Source: an uncultured Clostridia bacterium (GTDB lineage: Bacteria > Bacillota > Clostridia > Oscillospirales > Acutalibacteraceae). From it: a stretch of 36,910 nucleotides of DNA. The position numbers and the translations under genes were made by a program. Shown here piece by piece: positions 1-7,795 of the stretch (positions within the stretch are counted from its first letter, which is position 1; each line of letters starts with the position of its first letter). The stretch is from contig CANPBX010000021.1 of assembly GCA_947572385.1 (NCBI GenBank), positions 1-36,910 of the forward strand, read 5' to 3'. The notes beneath the pieces are model-generated. The model saw only the letters and a program-made list of their open reading frames with translations. It was not told the origin of the DNA and did no database searches.

Positions 1-6
1 TTGACT

Positions 7-35
7 ATCTTACCACACTCAGCCCCTTTTGTCAA
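7..35 (-). promoter_or_regulatory. Sigma-A promoter pointing off the left edge
   Basis: Read on the minus strand, a perfect -35 TTGACA (30-35) is followed by a 17-base spacer and a -10 TAAGAT (7-12) that carries an extended TGG just upstream. It would start a transcript leaving the window to the left, divergent from metA. The gene it serves lies outside the window. Confidence 0.6.
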
Positions 36-82
36 CACCTTTTTTCAAATTTTTTGAAAAAACTTTTTTGAAGCTTGGATGC

Positions 83-111
83 TGTACATCCGGCGGCTTG
101 TGTGCTATAAT
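83..111 (+). promoter_or_regulatory. Promoter of the metA operon
   Basis: A perfect -10 TATAAT (106-111) with an extended TGC in front, 17 bases after a weaker -35 TGTACA (83-88). The preceding stretch 38-70 is made of A- and T-runs, including an inverted repeat TTTTTTCAA/TTGAAAAAA, and could act as an UP element. The transcript would begin near 118 and give a leader of about 70 bases before metA. Confidence 0.6.
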
Positions 112-121
112 GTATTATATC

Positions 122-165
122 TGCCGGATCCCCATTTGTCAAGGGTTTTTCGCGGGATTCCGGCA
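122..165 (+). promoter_or_regulatory. Leader hairpin in the metA 5' UTR
   Basis: The arms TGCCGGATCCC (122-132) and its near-complement at 154-165 pair over 11 base pairs with one bulged T; the loop is about 21 bases. The hairpin begins right where transcription should start and ends 13 bases before the GAGGT ribosome site (179-183). It has no T-run after it, so it is not a normal terminator, and I do not recognise an S-box or a Met T-box here. A stabilising or ligand-binding role is inference. Confidence 0.45.
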
Positions 166-190
166 AATCTTTTACTGCGAGGTCAACCCC

Positions 191-1114
191 ATGCCCATAC
201 GCATACAGGCCGACCTGCCCGCTATCGAAGTCCTTGAGGCCGAGAACATCTTTGTTATGGCCTACGACCGGGCGGCGGGCCAGGACATCCGGCCCCTGAA
301 GATAGCTATCCTAAACCTGATGCCCACAAAGACCGAGACCGAGACCCAGCTCCTGCGGCTGCTCGGCAACACCCCCCTTCAGGTCGACGTGGAGCTGCTG
401 CATCCCGCCAGCCATATAAGCAAGAACACCAGCTCATCTTATCTGCATAAGTATTATAAGACTTTCGAGCAGGTAAGGTCCCAGCGCTTCGACGGGCTGA
501 TAATCACCGGCGCGCCCGTTGAGAAGCTGCCCTTTGAGGAGGTGGACTACTGGCCCGAGATGTGCCGGATAATGGACTGGACTAAAACCAATGTCTACTC
601 CACCCTCTATATATGCTGGGGCGCCCAGGCGGGGCTCTACCACCACTACGGCATTGACAAGCACCCCCTTGAGGAGAAGCTCAGCGGCATATATAACCAT
701 AGGGTCTTGAACCCATACCATCCCCTTATGCGCGGCTTTGACGACAACTATTTTGCCCCGCACTCCCGCTATACGACCGTGTACCTCTCCGACGTCCAGG
801 CCCATAAGGAGCTGCTGCCCCTGTCGGAGTCCGATATAGCCGGACTTCATATAGTTGCCGAGAAGGGCGGGCGGCGTATTTTCATCACAGGCCACGCCGA
901 GTATGACAGGGATACCCTGGCTAAGGAATACTTCAGGGATGTGAACCGCGGCCTTGAGCCCAATGTCCCCTACAACTATTTTCCCGGGGACGACCCCACA
1001 AAGACCCCTGCCTTCACCTGGCGCAGCAATGCCCACCTGCTGGTGTCGAACTGGCTGAATTACTATGTATACCAGCAGGTGCCATTCGACTTTATTAGGG
1101 AGGGGCACACATGA
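191..1114 (+). CDS. metA: Homoserine O-acyltransferase, probably acetyl-CoA type (MetA family)
   Basis: Acylates the hydroxyl of L-homoserine, the first committed step of methionine synthesis, in the cytoplasm. The 307-residue protein spans the whole family. Starting at the ATG at 191 puts the catalytic cysteine at residue 142 (ICWGAQ), the histidine at 235 and the glutamate at 237 (GHAEYD), exactly the standard MetA numbering, which settles the start; a GAGGT site lies 7 bases upstream. An in-frame upstream extension to 29 is therefore not used. Residue 111 is Glu (GAPVEK); in this family Glu111 goes with acetyl-CoA and Gly111 (as in E. coli) with succinyl-CoA, so the product is probably O-acetylhomoserine despite the usual family name. 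The stop overlaps the next start by ATGA. Own promoter and leader hairpin precede it; other met genes are not in the window. Confidence 0.93.
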   Translation: MPIRIQADLPAIEVLEAENIFVMAYDRAAGQDIRPLKIAILNLMPTKTETETQLLRLLGNTPLQVDVELLHPASHISKNTSSSYLHKYYKTFEQVRSQRFDGLIITGAPVEKLPFEEVDYWPEMCRIMDWTKTNVYSTLYICWGAQAGLYHHYGIDKHPLEEKLSGIYNHRVLNPYHPLMRGFDDNYFAPHSRYTTVYLSDVQAHKELLPLSESDIAGLHIVAEKGGRRIFITGHAEYDRDTLAKEYFRDVNRGLEPNVPYNYFPGDDPTKTPAFTWRSNAHLLVSNWLNYYVYQQVPFDFIREGHT

Positions 1115-1793
1115 TAGTGACATCAGAGCTTAGAGAGCTGCTACATAATGATGGGGCCTTCCTTGTGGGCTTCGGTGATATCTCCGCGCTCCAATATGCG
1201 GGCTATACCTCCTGCGTGGCCCTGGCAGTTAAAATCCCGGCAGATGTTGTATCCGGAATAGGGCTTGGCCCCACCAGGGACTACTTTGAACAGTACCACG
1301 CCCTTAACAGCAGGCTGAACTCACAGCGCAGTACCTCGCCCGGCAGGGCTTCCGGGCCCTGGCCCAGACCACCACTGATGTGGCGGAGTCTTCGGACTTC
1401 CGCACTCCCATGCCACACAAGACCTGCGCTACCCGGGCGGGCCTCGGCTGGATAGGCAAGTCGGCGCTGCTGGTAACAAGGGAGTACGGCCCGGCGGCGC
1501 GCCTGAGCTCGGTGCTCACGGACGCCCGGTTCGACTGTATAGCCGAGCCCATAAATACCTCCGGCTGCGGCAGCTGCACCGCCTGTACAAGGGCCTGCCC
1601 CGGCAGGGCCATACAAGGCGCTCTCTGGGACGTGGGCACGCCCCGGGAGAAGCTTGTGGACGCAAAGGCCTGCCGGAGAACCGCCCGGGCCCTTGCCATG
1701 GAACGTATCGGGGAAAAGATAACCCTGTGCGGAAAATGTATTGAGGTATGCCCATACACAAGGGCATACCTGGAAAAGGAGAATCTGTTATGA
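1111..1793 (+). pseudogene. QueG-like 4Fe-4S double-cluster protein, frameshifted
   Basis: Two reading frames together encode one protein of about 227 residues. The first (from ATG 1111) gives the N-terminal part up to about 1320; the frame then closes at 1455, while another frame, open from 1308, continues the same protein to 1793. The second part has the conserved PHKTCATRAGLGWIGK block and two ferredoxin-like clusters, CGSCTACTRACP and CGKCIEVCP, as in the short relatives of epoxyqueuosine reductase. The break is around 1315-1322; loss of one GAAC unit from an original GAACGAAC would explain it and would restore the reading ..LNELTAQ.., but this is inference. No slippery heptamer or downstream pseudoknot was recognised, so programmed frameshifting is unlikely; an assembly error is possible. 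Coupled by ATGA overlaps to metA and to the following HAD gene. Substrate unknown. Confidence 0.8.
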
Positions 1794-2419
1794 TAAAATG
1801 CGACAGCGTCCTGTTTGATTTAGACGGCACGCTATGGGACACCACCGCCGCCCTTGCAAAGGTCTGGCAGCAGGCCCTTATAGACGAGCCCGACGCAAGG
1901 CGCGAGCTCACCCAGGCCGATATCGCCGGGATAATGGGCATGACCTCTGTGCAGCTTATGCACAAGCTCTTCCCACACCTTTCAGACGAGCGGGGAGCCG
2001 AGCTGTTCGACAGGCTCTGTATGATCGAGAATGACTATCTCCGGCAGCACGGCGGCATTCTCTACGAGGGCCTTGAGGAGACCCTCCGCGCCCTCTCGGA
2101 GAAATCCCCCCTGGCTATAGTCAGTAACTGCGGGCCAGGCTATATCCCTACATTTTTTGAGGCCCACGGCCTTGATAAATACTTTGCGGACTGGGAGTGC
2201 ATAGGCCGCACCGGGCTGCAGAAGGGTGATAATATCAGGCTCGTCTCTGAGCGCAACAGCTTTAAGGCCCCGGTCTATGTGGGTGACACCTCCATGGACC
2301 AGGCGGCGGCTGAGGCGGCGGGCGTGCCCTTTATCTTCGCCGCCTACGGCTTTGGAAGCGTCGAGGGCTTCCCCTCTGTGGACAGGCCCTCCGGGCTTTT
2401 GGAGCTTTTAGACCTATGA
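1790..2419 (+). CDS. HAD-family phosphatase (phosphoglycolate phosphatase-like)
   Basis: A 209-residue soluble hydrolase of the haloacid dehalogenase superfamily. All four HAD motifs are visible: the nucleophile motif DLDGTLWD near residue 9, the Ser motif IVSNCG near 110, a Lys (LQKGDN) near 143, and the acidic metal motif VGDTSMD near 165. A helical cap sits between motifs one and two (type C1), as in phosphoglycolate phosphatase and PGMB-like enzymes; the exact substrate cannot be read from the sequence. The start at 1790 is chosen because it overlaps the preceding stop by ATGA and has AGGAG 8 bases upstream; an in-frame ATG at 1748 lies inside the Fe-S gene and has no such site. Confidence 0.88.
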   Translation: MIKCDSVLFDLDGTLWDTTAALAKVWQQALIDEPDARRELTQADIAGIMGMTSVQLMHKLFPHLSDERGAELFDRLCMIENDYLRQHGGILYEGLEETLRALSEKSPLAIVSNCGPGYIPTFFEAHGLDKYFADWECIGRTGLQKGDNIRLVSERNSFKAPVYVGDTSMDQAAAEAAGVPFIFAAYGFGSVEGFPSVDRPSGLLELLDL

Positions 2420-3006
2420 ACACCTCCCTGCTTTTTTCCAGCTTCCCCTTTATCACCGGGCAGAACGTTACCCTCTCCCGCATGACCGACATGGACGCCG
2501 AGGCCCTGTGGGAGGTGCTCGGCGACGAGGAGAATTTCCGGTATGCCCCTACTGCCCCACTGCCCTCCCCCGTGCTCTGCGAGGGGCGCATGGCCCGGTA
2601 TGAGGCCATGTTCCGGGACCGGGTAGCCATAGTCCTGGGCATATACCCCTGCGGCGGGGGCAATCCGCTGGGCGGGATATTTGAGATATACAATGTCGAC
2701 CCCCAGATAGAGAGCGTCACCGTGCGCTTTACCCTGTCCCGGAAGTATACCGGCCAGAGCTATGCCACCGGTGCCCTCCGGGCGGCGGTGGAGTACCTGA
2801 TGGACAATGTGGGCGTCCACCGGATACAGGCCTATGTTCAGCCCGCCAACTATAGGGGCGTGCTGGTCCTGGAGCGCTGCGGGTTTAAAAAGGAGGGCAC
2901 CATCCGGGAGGGATTTTTCTGGCCCGACAAGGGTATTGTAGACCTCTCCCTCTACTCCCTTCTGCCCACAGACGTCCGCCGCCACCCCAACAGCCATGTT
3001 TTTTAG
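2416..3006 (+). CDS. GNAT N-acetyltransferase (RimJ/RimL-like)
   Basis: A 196-residue acetyl-CoA dependent acetyltransferase. The N-terminal half has the RimJ-type opening (VTLSRMTDMDAEALWEVL), and the second half the family's late strands and helices, including NYRGVLVLERCGFKKEGTIREG, close to the common N-x-x-S-x-x-x-x-E-K-x-G-F-x-x-E-G pattern (written here in parts: NYRGVLVLERCGF then KKEGTIREG). Such proteins acetylate ribosomal protein N-termini, amino acids or antibiotics; the target here is not evident. It overlaps the HAD gene by ATGA and is followed after 23 bases by the sigma factor, so all are probably on one message. Confidence 0.85.
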   Translation: MNTSLLFSSFPFITGQNVTLSRMTDMDAEALWEVLGDEENFRYAPTAPLPSPVLCEGRMARYEAMFRDRVAIVLGIYPCGGGNPLGGIFEIYNVDPQIESVTVRFTLSRKYTGQSYATGALRAAVEYLMDNVGVHRIQAYVQPANYRGVLVLERCGFKKEGTIREGFFWPDKGIVDLSLYSLLPTDVRRHPNSHVF

Positions 3007-3029
3007 GCCCTACTATGTGAGGTGATACT

Positions 3030-3608
3030 ATGAGCCAGGATTACGGCTCCCTCAGCGACAGCAGGCTGACGGAGCTTGTGCGCGGCGGAGACCCCCAGGC
3101 CTTTGTGGAGCTCTCCTCCCGCTATATCGGCCTGCTGCGGAATAAAGCCGCCCTTTTCAGCGGGCCCTCTGTCCCCGAGCCCGACGACCTTCTGCAGGAG
3201 GGCTTCTTGGGGCTGTATGCCGCCGCCCTGGGGTATATTGGCACAAGCAGCTTTGGCACCTATGCCGGAGCCTGCGTGTACAACCAGATGGTGACCGCCG
3301 TGCGCAGCAGCAACACCGCCGGCAACCGCGCGCTTAATCAGGCCCTGCCCCTCACTGAGGCGGGCGACCTGCCCGAACGCTCCCTTAGCCCCCAGGACCT
3401 TGTGGAGATGCGCGAGCAGTTCGACAATATGTGGGAAGGCCTTGACCTCTCCCCCCTGGAGCGCCGTGTGCTGAGGCTCTATCTCAGCGGCTGCAAGCGT
3501 TCCGAGGCCCAGGCGCAGGCTGGAATAAGCGTGAAGGTTTTTGACAACACTCTATATAGAATCCGCACAAAGCTTCGCCGCAGTGCAAAGGCAGGAGGTT
3601 CAAAATGA
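3030..3608 (+). CDS. RNA polymerase sigma factor, SigH-like (sigma-70 family)
   Basis: 192 residues, close to SigH length (about 215). Region 2 is clear: AFVELSSRY..LLRNKA, then DDLLQEGFLGLYAA (about residues 55-68), the core-binding and -10 contact helix. Region 4 follows after a short linker, LSPLERRVLRLYLSG near 140 and a helix-turn-helix ending in FDNTLYRIRTKLRR near 185; the region-4 order matches SigH, including the DNAL/DNTL-like helix. There is no ECF-type anti-sigma factor in the usual place; instead the stop overlaps the start of a small zinc-ribbon gene by ATGA. A GAGGTGAT site precedes the start. It may direct stationary-phase or competence/sporulation-type genes, but that is inference from the family. 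Confidence 0.85.
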   Translation: MSQDYGSLSDSRLTELVRGGDPQAFVELSSRYIGLLRNKAALFSGPSVPEPDDLLQEGFLGLYAAALGYIGTSSFGTYAGACVYNQMVTAVRSSNTAGNRALNQALPLTEAGDLPERSLSPQDLVEMREQFDNMWEGLDLSPLERRVLRLYLSGCKRSEAQAQAGISVKVFDNTLYRIRTKLRRSAKAGGSK

Positions 3609-3919
3609 AGAACGAAAAATTTCTGAAATGCCGTGAATGCGGCAGAAACTTCCTGTTCACCCCCGAGGAGCAAGATTTCTACGCCCGCAAGGGCTACGGC
3701 AGCCCCCGCCGCTGCAAGGACTGCCGCCGGGCCTCCCGCCTGCGCAAAACAGGCCAGGTCTTCTCCGGTATCTGCGCCGCCTGCGGCAAGGAGGCCCGGG
3801 TGGGCTTCCAGCCAGCCCGGGAGACGCTGGTGTACTGCGGGGACTGCTGGGCGCAGATCGCCGCAGAGAGGCGGGCGCTCAGGAGGGCCCGGAGTGAAGG
3901 CAGGGGAAGGCAGGGATAA
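3605..3919 (+). CDS. Small double zinc-ribbon protein coupled to the sigma factor
   Basis: 104 residues with two four-cysteine zinc sites: C9-x2-C12 with C37-x2-C40, and C57-x2-C60 with C78-x2-C81. This resembles the 'probable zinc-ribbon' (zf-trcl type) proteins of Clostridia. The C-terminal tail is rich in Arg and Glu and may touch nucleic acid or be disordered. Translation is coupled to the sigma factor by ATGA, with AGGAGG upstream inside the sigma gene's end (about 3594-3599). The pairing suggests a role in modulating that sigma factor or RNA polymerase, but no such role is established here. No signal peptide. A strong hairpin lies directly after the stop. Confidence 0.75.
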   Translation: MKNEKFLKCRECGRNFLFTPEEQDFYARKGYGSPRRCKDCRRASRLRKTGQVFSGICAACGKEARVGFQPARETLVYCGDCWAQIAAERRALRRARSEGRGRQG

Positions 3920-3920
3920 G

Positions 3921-3958
3921 GAAACTCCCCCGAAGGCCCAAGCTTTCGGGGGAGTTTC
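3921..3958. terminator. Perfect 14-bp hairpin between converging units
   Basis: Arms at 3921-3934 and 3945-3958 pair without mismatch (GAAACTCCCCCGAA and complement) around a 10-base loop. It sits between the zinc-ribbon stop (3919) and the 3' end of the minus-strand tRNA (3964). Neither side has a long T-run, so it is a probable two-way terminator or processing/stability hairpin. Confidence 0.6.
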
Positions 3959-3963
3959 TGCTC

Positions 3964-4039
3964 TGGAGCTGGATGTCGGGATCGAACCGACCACCTCATC
4001 ATTACGAGTGATGTGCTCTACCGAATGAGCTAATCCAGC
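3964..4039 (-). tRNA. tRNA-Thr (anticodon CGT), CCA encoded
   Basis: A 76-base cloverleaf folds on the minus strand: 7-bp acceptor GCTGGAT/ATCCAGC, D arm GCTC/GAGC, 5-bp anticodon stem CATCA/TGATG with loop CTCGTAA, 5-base variable loop, and T arm GTCGG/CCGAC with TTCGATC. The anticodon CGT (plus-strand 4004-4006) reads ACG threonine codons. Discriminator T and a genome-encoded CCA (3964-3966) are present. G1-C72 and C2-G71 fit threonine identity. Confidence 0.95.
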
Positions 4040-4066
4040 ATTCGCCCGCTAACGCGGGTATACTTT

Positions 4067-4095
4067 ATTATACACCCTTTTTTTCCTTCCGTCAA
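4067..4095 (-). promoter_or_regulatory. Promoter of tRNA-Thr
   Basis: On the minus strand, -35 TTGACG (4090-4095), a 17-base spacer and a perfect -10 TATAAT (4067-4072). Transcription would begin about 20 bases before the mature tRNA; the short leader holds a small CCGC/GCGG hairpin (about 4044-4058) that RNase P would remove. Confidence 0.75.
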
Positions 4096-4179
4096 GCCAA
4101 ATCTTCGTTTCCCGGCACAATTTTCTCCGGGCGGGCATATCCTGGGGAAAACGCCTGTTTTGGGAAGGGGGGACAAGAT

Positions 4180-4542
4180 TTGCCACATACCGACATGGAG
4201 GCGCTGGGGCTTTTGGAGGAGTCGGAGCGCCTGCTGGGGGCGATACTTCTGGGGGTGGGTATGCAGCTGCACTCACTGGAGCTGGAGCGCTGCCGCCTGC
4301 TGGGGGATGGGAACCTTGGGGATGATAATATAAGGCAGCTTCAGCTCTCCGCTACGCTGCTCTCGGTCTGGGGGCTTATGGGCTTTTGGCGGCAGTCCAT
4401 GAGCGCCGGGGATTCCTGCGAGCAGTCCCTGGGCTCTGCCAGCCTTATTATCGGGCTCATGCGGCTGATGAGGCAGCTGGCCCCAAAGCTCCAGGAGCCG
4501 GTCGCCCAGGACATCCTTCAACTGGCTGAGCCCCTTGACTAA
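4180..4542 (+). CDS. Hypothetical protein, 120 residues, all-helical
   Basis: Not recognised. The start is a TTG at 4180, chosen because AAGGGGGG lies 7 bases upstream; an ATG at 4195 is the alternative. The protein is predicted to be mainly helical and rich in Leu, Met and Glu, with no clear signal peptide, no cysteine motif and no long membrane segment. Composition and codon use are like the neighbours. Its stop is only 3 bases from the stop of the converging lytic transglycosylase gene, so there is no room for a terminator between them and the two messages must overlap at their 3' ends. Whether it is expressed is unproven; no good promoter was seen in 4096-4164. Confidence 0.55.
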   Translation: MPHTDMEALGLLEESERLLGAILLGVGMQLHSLELERCRLLGDGNLGDDNIRQLQLSATLLSVWGLMGFWRQSMSAGDSCEQSLGSASLIIGLMRLMRQLAPKLQEPVAQDILQLAEPLD

Positions 4543-4545
4543 GAC

Positions 4546-5124
4546 TCAGCCCCTTTTATCCGGGTACAGCTTCTCATAGACCTTCCAGCTTTTCATGACC
4601 TTTTTCACATAGGCCGAGGTCTCGGGGAAGGGGATGCTCCTGAGGGTCTCCCCGTCCCCTGAGTGCTCGGGGTCCAATAGCCAGTGGTCTACATTGCCCA
4701 TGCCTGCATTATAGGCGGCCAGGGCCACCTCGGGATAGCTGTAGTGGTCCAGAAGCCGCCGGAGAAGGGCACAGCCGCAGTGCACGTTGTCCTCAACATT
4801 ATAGCTGTCCCCGCCGCCGTTTTCCGGCGGGTGCTCTTCTGCCATCCAGCGGAAGGTCTCGTCGGTAAGTTGCATCAGGCCCTTCGCCCCGGCGTGGGAG
4901 CTGGCCTTCGGGTCGAAGCCGCTCTCGGACCTTATTACGGCGTAGATAAGCCCCTCCGGCAGGGCAAACTCCTCCGCCTCCCGGCTCACTGTGCCGGAAA
5001 AACGCCGGGGGTACATCTGCCGCAGCACCCAGCCGCTTATTTTCGGGCCGTTCAGTATCAGGGCCGCCGCCAGCAGCACCAGCACAGCCAGTACCGCCGC
5101 CAGCACCCGGGTACGTTTTTTCAT
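4546..5124 (-). CDS. Membrane-anchored lytic transglycosylase (SLT family)
   Basis: 192 residues. An N-terminal segment (residues 7-25) is a signal anchor, followed by an Slt70-type catalytic domain. The catalytic glutamate is E67 in IRSESGF; GLMQLT (82-87) and AYNAGMGNV (137-145) are the other family signatures. It cleaves peptidoglycan glycan strands non-hydrolytically outside the membrane. It is the last gene of the long minus-strand operon and its start overlaps the stop of the Sua5-CoaE fusion by ATGA. Two cysteines (HCGC, 116-118) lie in the exported domain. Confidence 0.9.
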   Translation of the reverse strand: MKKRTRVLAAVLAVLVLLAAALILNGPKISGWVLRQMYPRRFSGTVSREAEEFALPEGLIYAVIRSESGFDPKASSHAGAKGLMQLTDETFRWMAEEHPPENGGGDSYNVEDNVHCGCALLRRLLDHYSYPEVALAAYNAGMGNVDHWLLDPEHSGDGETLRSIPFPETSAYVKKVMKSWKVYEKLYPDKRG

Positions 5125-6728
5125 CGGCAGTCCCCCTTCAGCTCAGCACATATCCTATCAAGCTCCGTATCCATAACAGCGCCCCCCCTATTGTCTACAG
5201 CCAGGTCTGCCCGCTGTATATAGTATTCCTCCGGATGCTGAGCGCTAAACCTTGCCAGGGCCTCTGCCTCGTCCAGTCCGTCCCGGGCCATGACCCGCCT
5301 TATGCGCACTTCTTCCGGGGCGGTGACAGCCAGAATCCTCCGGCAGATACTGTCAAGGCCCGACTCAAAAAGTGTCGGCGCGTCAAGAAGCACCGGACCT
5401 TCCATCCCACAGAGCTCCCGCCGGACCGCCCGGGTTATCGCGGGGAATGTGAGCTCCCCCAGGAGCTTCACGCTTCCGGCGTCCCTGAAAGCACGCCCCG
5501 CCAACTTCCGGCGGTCAAGCCTCCCCCCCGGTGCGACGTCCTGCCCGAAGGCCCGGGCCAAGGCCGCTATGCACTCACTGTCGTACACATCCTCCCGGCG
5601 GGTGAGCCTGTCGCAGTCTATGAGCTGGAATCCCCGCTCCACAAGGCCCCCGGCAACAGTTGACTTTCCCGCGCCGCTGGGGCCCGTAAGCCCCACGACC
5701 ATAGGGCCCGGCATGGTCATTACCCGGAAGGCCGCCGCCCGCATGAGCCGGTTATACACCGCCAGCCCTACCCCTGCCCTGCTCGGCATCTGGGCCAAAG
5801 CCCTATGCGCCCCCAGCCCGTCCAGACGGTGTAGGGCCTCAAAGAGCTCCCTTGCCTGGGCCGCCCTGTCATAGCGGGAGCCATAGGTAACGGCAGAAAT
5901 TTTCACATATTTCTCGGTCTCGTCAAAGCACAGGGCGCAGGTCCCCGGCGTATCCCCCAGGCTGTTTACATACTCTATAAACTCCTCAGGGGAGCCGTCT
6001 ACTATCTCAATCCTGGCCCTGGGCGCGTAATGCTTATACTTCATGCCTGGGGATTCCGCCCGCTCTCCGGGGCGAAGCCCGCCTGTTACAGCCGGGTCCA
6101 CCTCAAGGCTCCCCAGCACTTCCCTGAGCTCTGCCGCTGTGACCCCTCCGGGCCTTAAAAGCCTGGGTGCGTCCCCGCATAGGGAGACCACCGTGGATTC
6201 GACCCCTACCCGGCAGCTGCCACCGTCCAATAACGCGTCCACCCGGCCCTCAAGGTACGCGCGTGTATGGGCAAAGGTGGTCGGGCTGGGGCGCCCGGAC
6301 AGGTTGGCAGACGGCGCGGCCAGCGGCACCCCCGCCGCCTCTATCACCGCCCGCGCCGCCGGGTGTGATGGGCAGCGCACGGCTACGGTATCTAGCCCGC
6401 CGCTGGTCTCATAGGGCACCTGCTCCGACTTCGGCAGTATTATTGTCAGGGGCCCGGGCCAAAATCTTTCCGCAAGCTCTATGGCTTTTGCAGGCAGCGA
6501 GCTCACCAGCGGGGCCCACTGGCCTGTCTCTGTAATATGCACTATCAGCGGGTTATCTCCCGGGCGGCCCTTAGCCTGGAATATCTTTCTGACGGCAGCG
6601 GCGTCCAGGGCGTTGGCGGCGAGGCCGTAAACGGTCTCCGTGGGTATAGCCACAAGCCCCCCCGCCCGCAGCAGCTCGCCCGCCCTGGCTATCCCCTTGG
6701 GTGAGCTATCCAGTATCTCTGTTATCAT
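5121..6728 (-). CDS. Sua5-CoaE fusion: threonylcarbamoyl-AMP synthase + dephospho-CoA kinase
   Basis: One unbroken 535-residue frame joins two enzymes. Residues about 1-205 are the YrdC/Sua5 domain ([10 protein letters not shown] near 28-37, KGRP near 53-56, PSANLSG near 139-145), which makes L-threonylcarbamoyl-AMP for the t6A37 tRNA modification. Residues 226-335 carry the linker motif [13 protein letters not shown] and the Sua5 C-terminal domain. Residues about 342-535 are dephospho-CoA kinase, the last step of CoA synthesis: P-loop GPSGAGKST (349-357), a DCD motif (371-373), and [10 protein letters not shown] near 448-457. Met337 and Met339 lie in the joint and could allow internal initiation. 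The gene overlaps prfA upstream and the transglycosylase downstream by ATGA. Both halves look intact, so a bifunctional protein is expected. Confidence 0.9.
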   Translation of the reverse strand: MITEILDSSPKGIARAGELLRAGGLVAIPTETVYGLAANALDAAAVRKIFQAKGRPGDNPLIVHITETGQWAPLVSSLPAKAIELAERFWPGPLTIILPKSEQVPYETSGGLDTVAVRCPSHPAARAVIEAAGVPLAAPSANLSGRPSPTTFAHTRAYLEGRVDALLDGGSCRVGVESTVVSLCGDAPRLLRPGGVTAAELREVLGSLEVDPAVTGGLRPGERAESPGMKYKHYAPRARIEIVDGSPEEFIEYVNSLGDTPGTCALCFDETEKYVKISAVTYGSRYDRAAQARELFEALHRLDGLGAHRALAQMPSRAGVGLAVYNRLMRAAAFRVMTMPGPMVVGLTGPSGAGKSTVAGGLVERGFQLIDCDRLTRREDVYDSECIAALARAFGQDVAPGGRLDRRKLAGRAFRDAGSVKLLGELTFPAITRAVRRELCGMEGPVLLDAPTLFESGLDSICRRILAVTAPEEVRIRRVMARDGLDEAEALARFSAQHPEEYYIQRADLAVDNRGGAVMDTELDRICAELKGDCR

Positions 6729-7792
6729 GACATGCTCTCCGAGAGCTTTTCAGCCCTGTCAGCGGCTATGAGAGCGTCTATCAGCTCGTCAAGGCTTCCC
6801 GCCAGGACCTCCTCCAGCTTGTACAGAGTGAGGCCGATCCTATGGTCCGTCACACGGGACTGGGGGAAGTTATAGGTGCGGATACGTTCGGAGCGGTCCC
6901 CGCTGCCCACCTGCAGGCGGCGCTCCTGTGCCACCTGGGAGCTCTGCTTCTCCTGCTCTTTACTCAGGAGCCTGGCCCTCAGCACCTTCATGGCCTTATC
7001 CTTATTCTTGTACTGGCTCCTCTCATCCTGGCACTCCACCACCATGCCCGTGGGCAGGTGGGTGATGCGTATGGCTGAAGAGGTCTTGTTTATATGCTGG
7101 CCCCCCGCGCCGCTGGAGCGGAAGGTATCTATCTGCAGGTCCTTCGGGTCTATGTCTATCTCTACCTCCTCGGCCTCTGGCAGCACGGCTACCGTGGCCG
7201 CCGAGGTGTGTATGCGCCCCTGGGTCTCGGTCTCGGGGACCCTCTGGACTCTATGGGCCCCGCTCTCGTACTTCAGCCTGCTGTATGCCCCCTCGCCGTC
7301 TATCAGGAAGCTGACCTCCTTGAAGCCCCCCAGCTCGGTCTCGTTAAGGGAGACTATCTCAGTGCGCCAGCCCCGGCCCTCGGCATACGCGGTATACATA
7401 CGGTAGAGGTCATAGGCGAACAGGGCCGCCTCCTCGCCGCCGGTGCCCCCGCGTATCTCCATTATCACGTTCTTACCGTCATTGGGGTCCTTCGGGAGAA
7501 GCAGGATATTTATCTCCTCCGAAAGCTCCTCAGCCCGGACTGTATTCTCCCTAAGCTCCTGCTGGGCCAGCTCCCTGAGCTCCTTATCCGAGGACTCCAG
7601 CAGCTCCCGGGCGCCTTTTACAGCCTCCATGCACCGCTTATACTCCCTATATGCCGCCACCAGGGGCTCCAGCTCCCGGCTCTCCTTCATAAGGGCCGCA
7701 AAGACGGCGGGGTCGGCGGCGCTTTGGGGGTCATAGAGCTTTTCCGACAGCTCCTCATAACGGTTTTCAAAAACCTGTAAATTCTCAAACAT
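6725..7792 (-). CDS. prfA: Peptide chain release factor 1
   Basis: 355 residues, full length. Reads stop codons UAA and UAG and triggers peptide release on the ribosome. The codon-recognition tripeptide position reads PET (186-188) followed by GRIHTS, as in Bacillus RF1, and the catalytic GGQ is at 230-232. The RF2-type SPF motif is absent. A CAGGGAG ribosome site lies in the end of the DUF951 gene, only 3 bases separating its stop from this start. The usual neighbour prmC, which methylates the GGQ glutamine, is not in this operon. Confidence 0.96.
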   Translation of the reverse strand: MFENLQVFENRYEELSEKLYDPQSAADPAVFAALMKESRELEPLVAAYREYKRCMEAVKGARELLESSDKELRELAQQELRENTVRAEELSEEINILLLPKDPNDGKNVIMEIRGGTGGEEAALFAYDLYRMYTAYAEGRGWRTEIVSLNETELGGFKEVSFLIDGEGAYSRLKYESGAHRVQRVPETETQGRIHTSAATVAVLPEAEEVEIDIDPKDLQIDTFRSSGAGGQHINKTSSAIRITHLPTGMVVECQDERSQYKNKDKAMKVLRARLLSKEQEKQSSQVAQERRLQVGSGDRSERIRTYNFPQSRVTDHRIGLTLYKLEEVLAGSLDELIDALIAADRAEKLSESMS

Positions 7793-7795
7793 CGC

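Noticed and set aside
29-190. N-terminal extension of metA
   Set aside because: It includes the promoter and the leader hairpin, and starting at 191 gives exact MetA active-site numbering.
1-190. S-box or T-box before metA
   Set aside because: No S-box or T-box consensus elements are visible and the leader is too short.
434-1123. A 229-codon minus-strand frame opposite metA
   Set aside because: A shadow of metA without ribosome site or family resemblance.
1300-1330. Programmed ribosomal frameshift in the Fe-S gene
   Set aside because: No slippery heptamer and no downstream stem-loop or pseudoknot recognised at the break.
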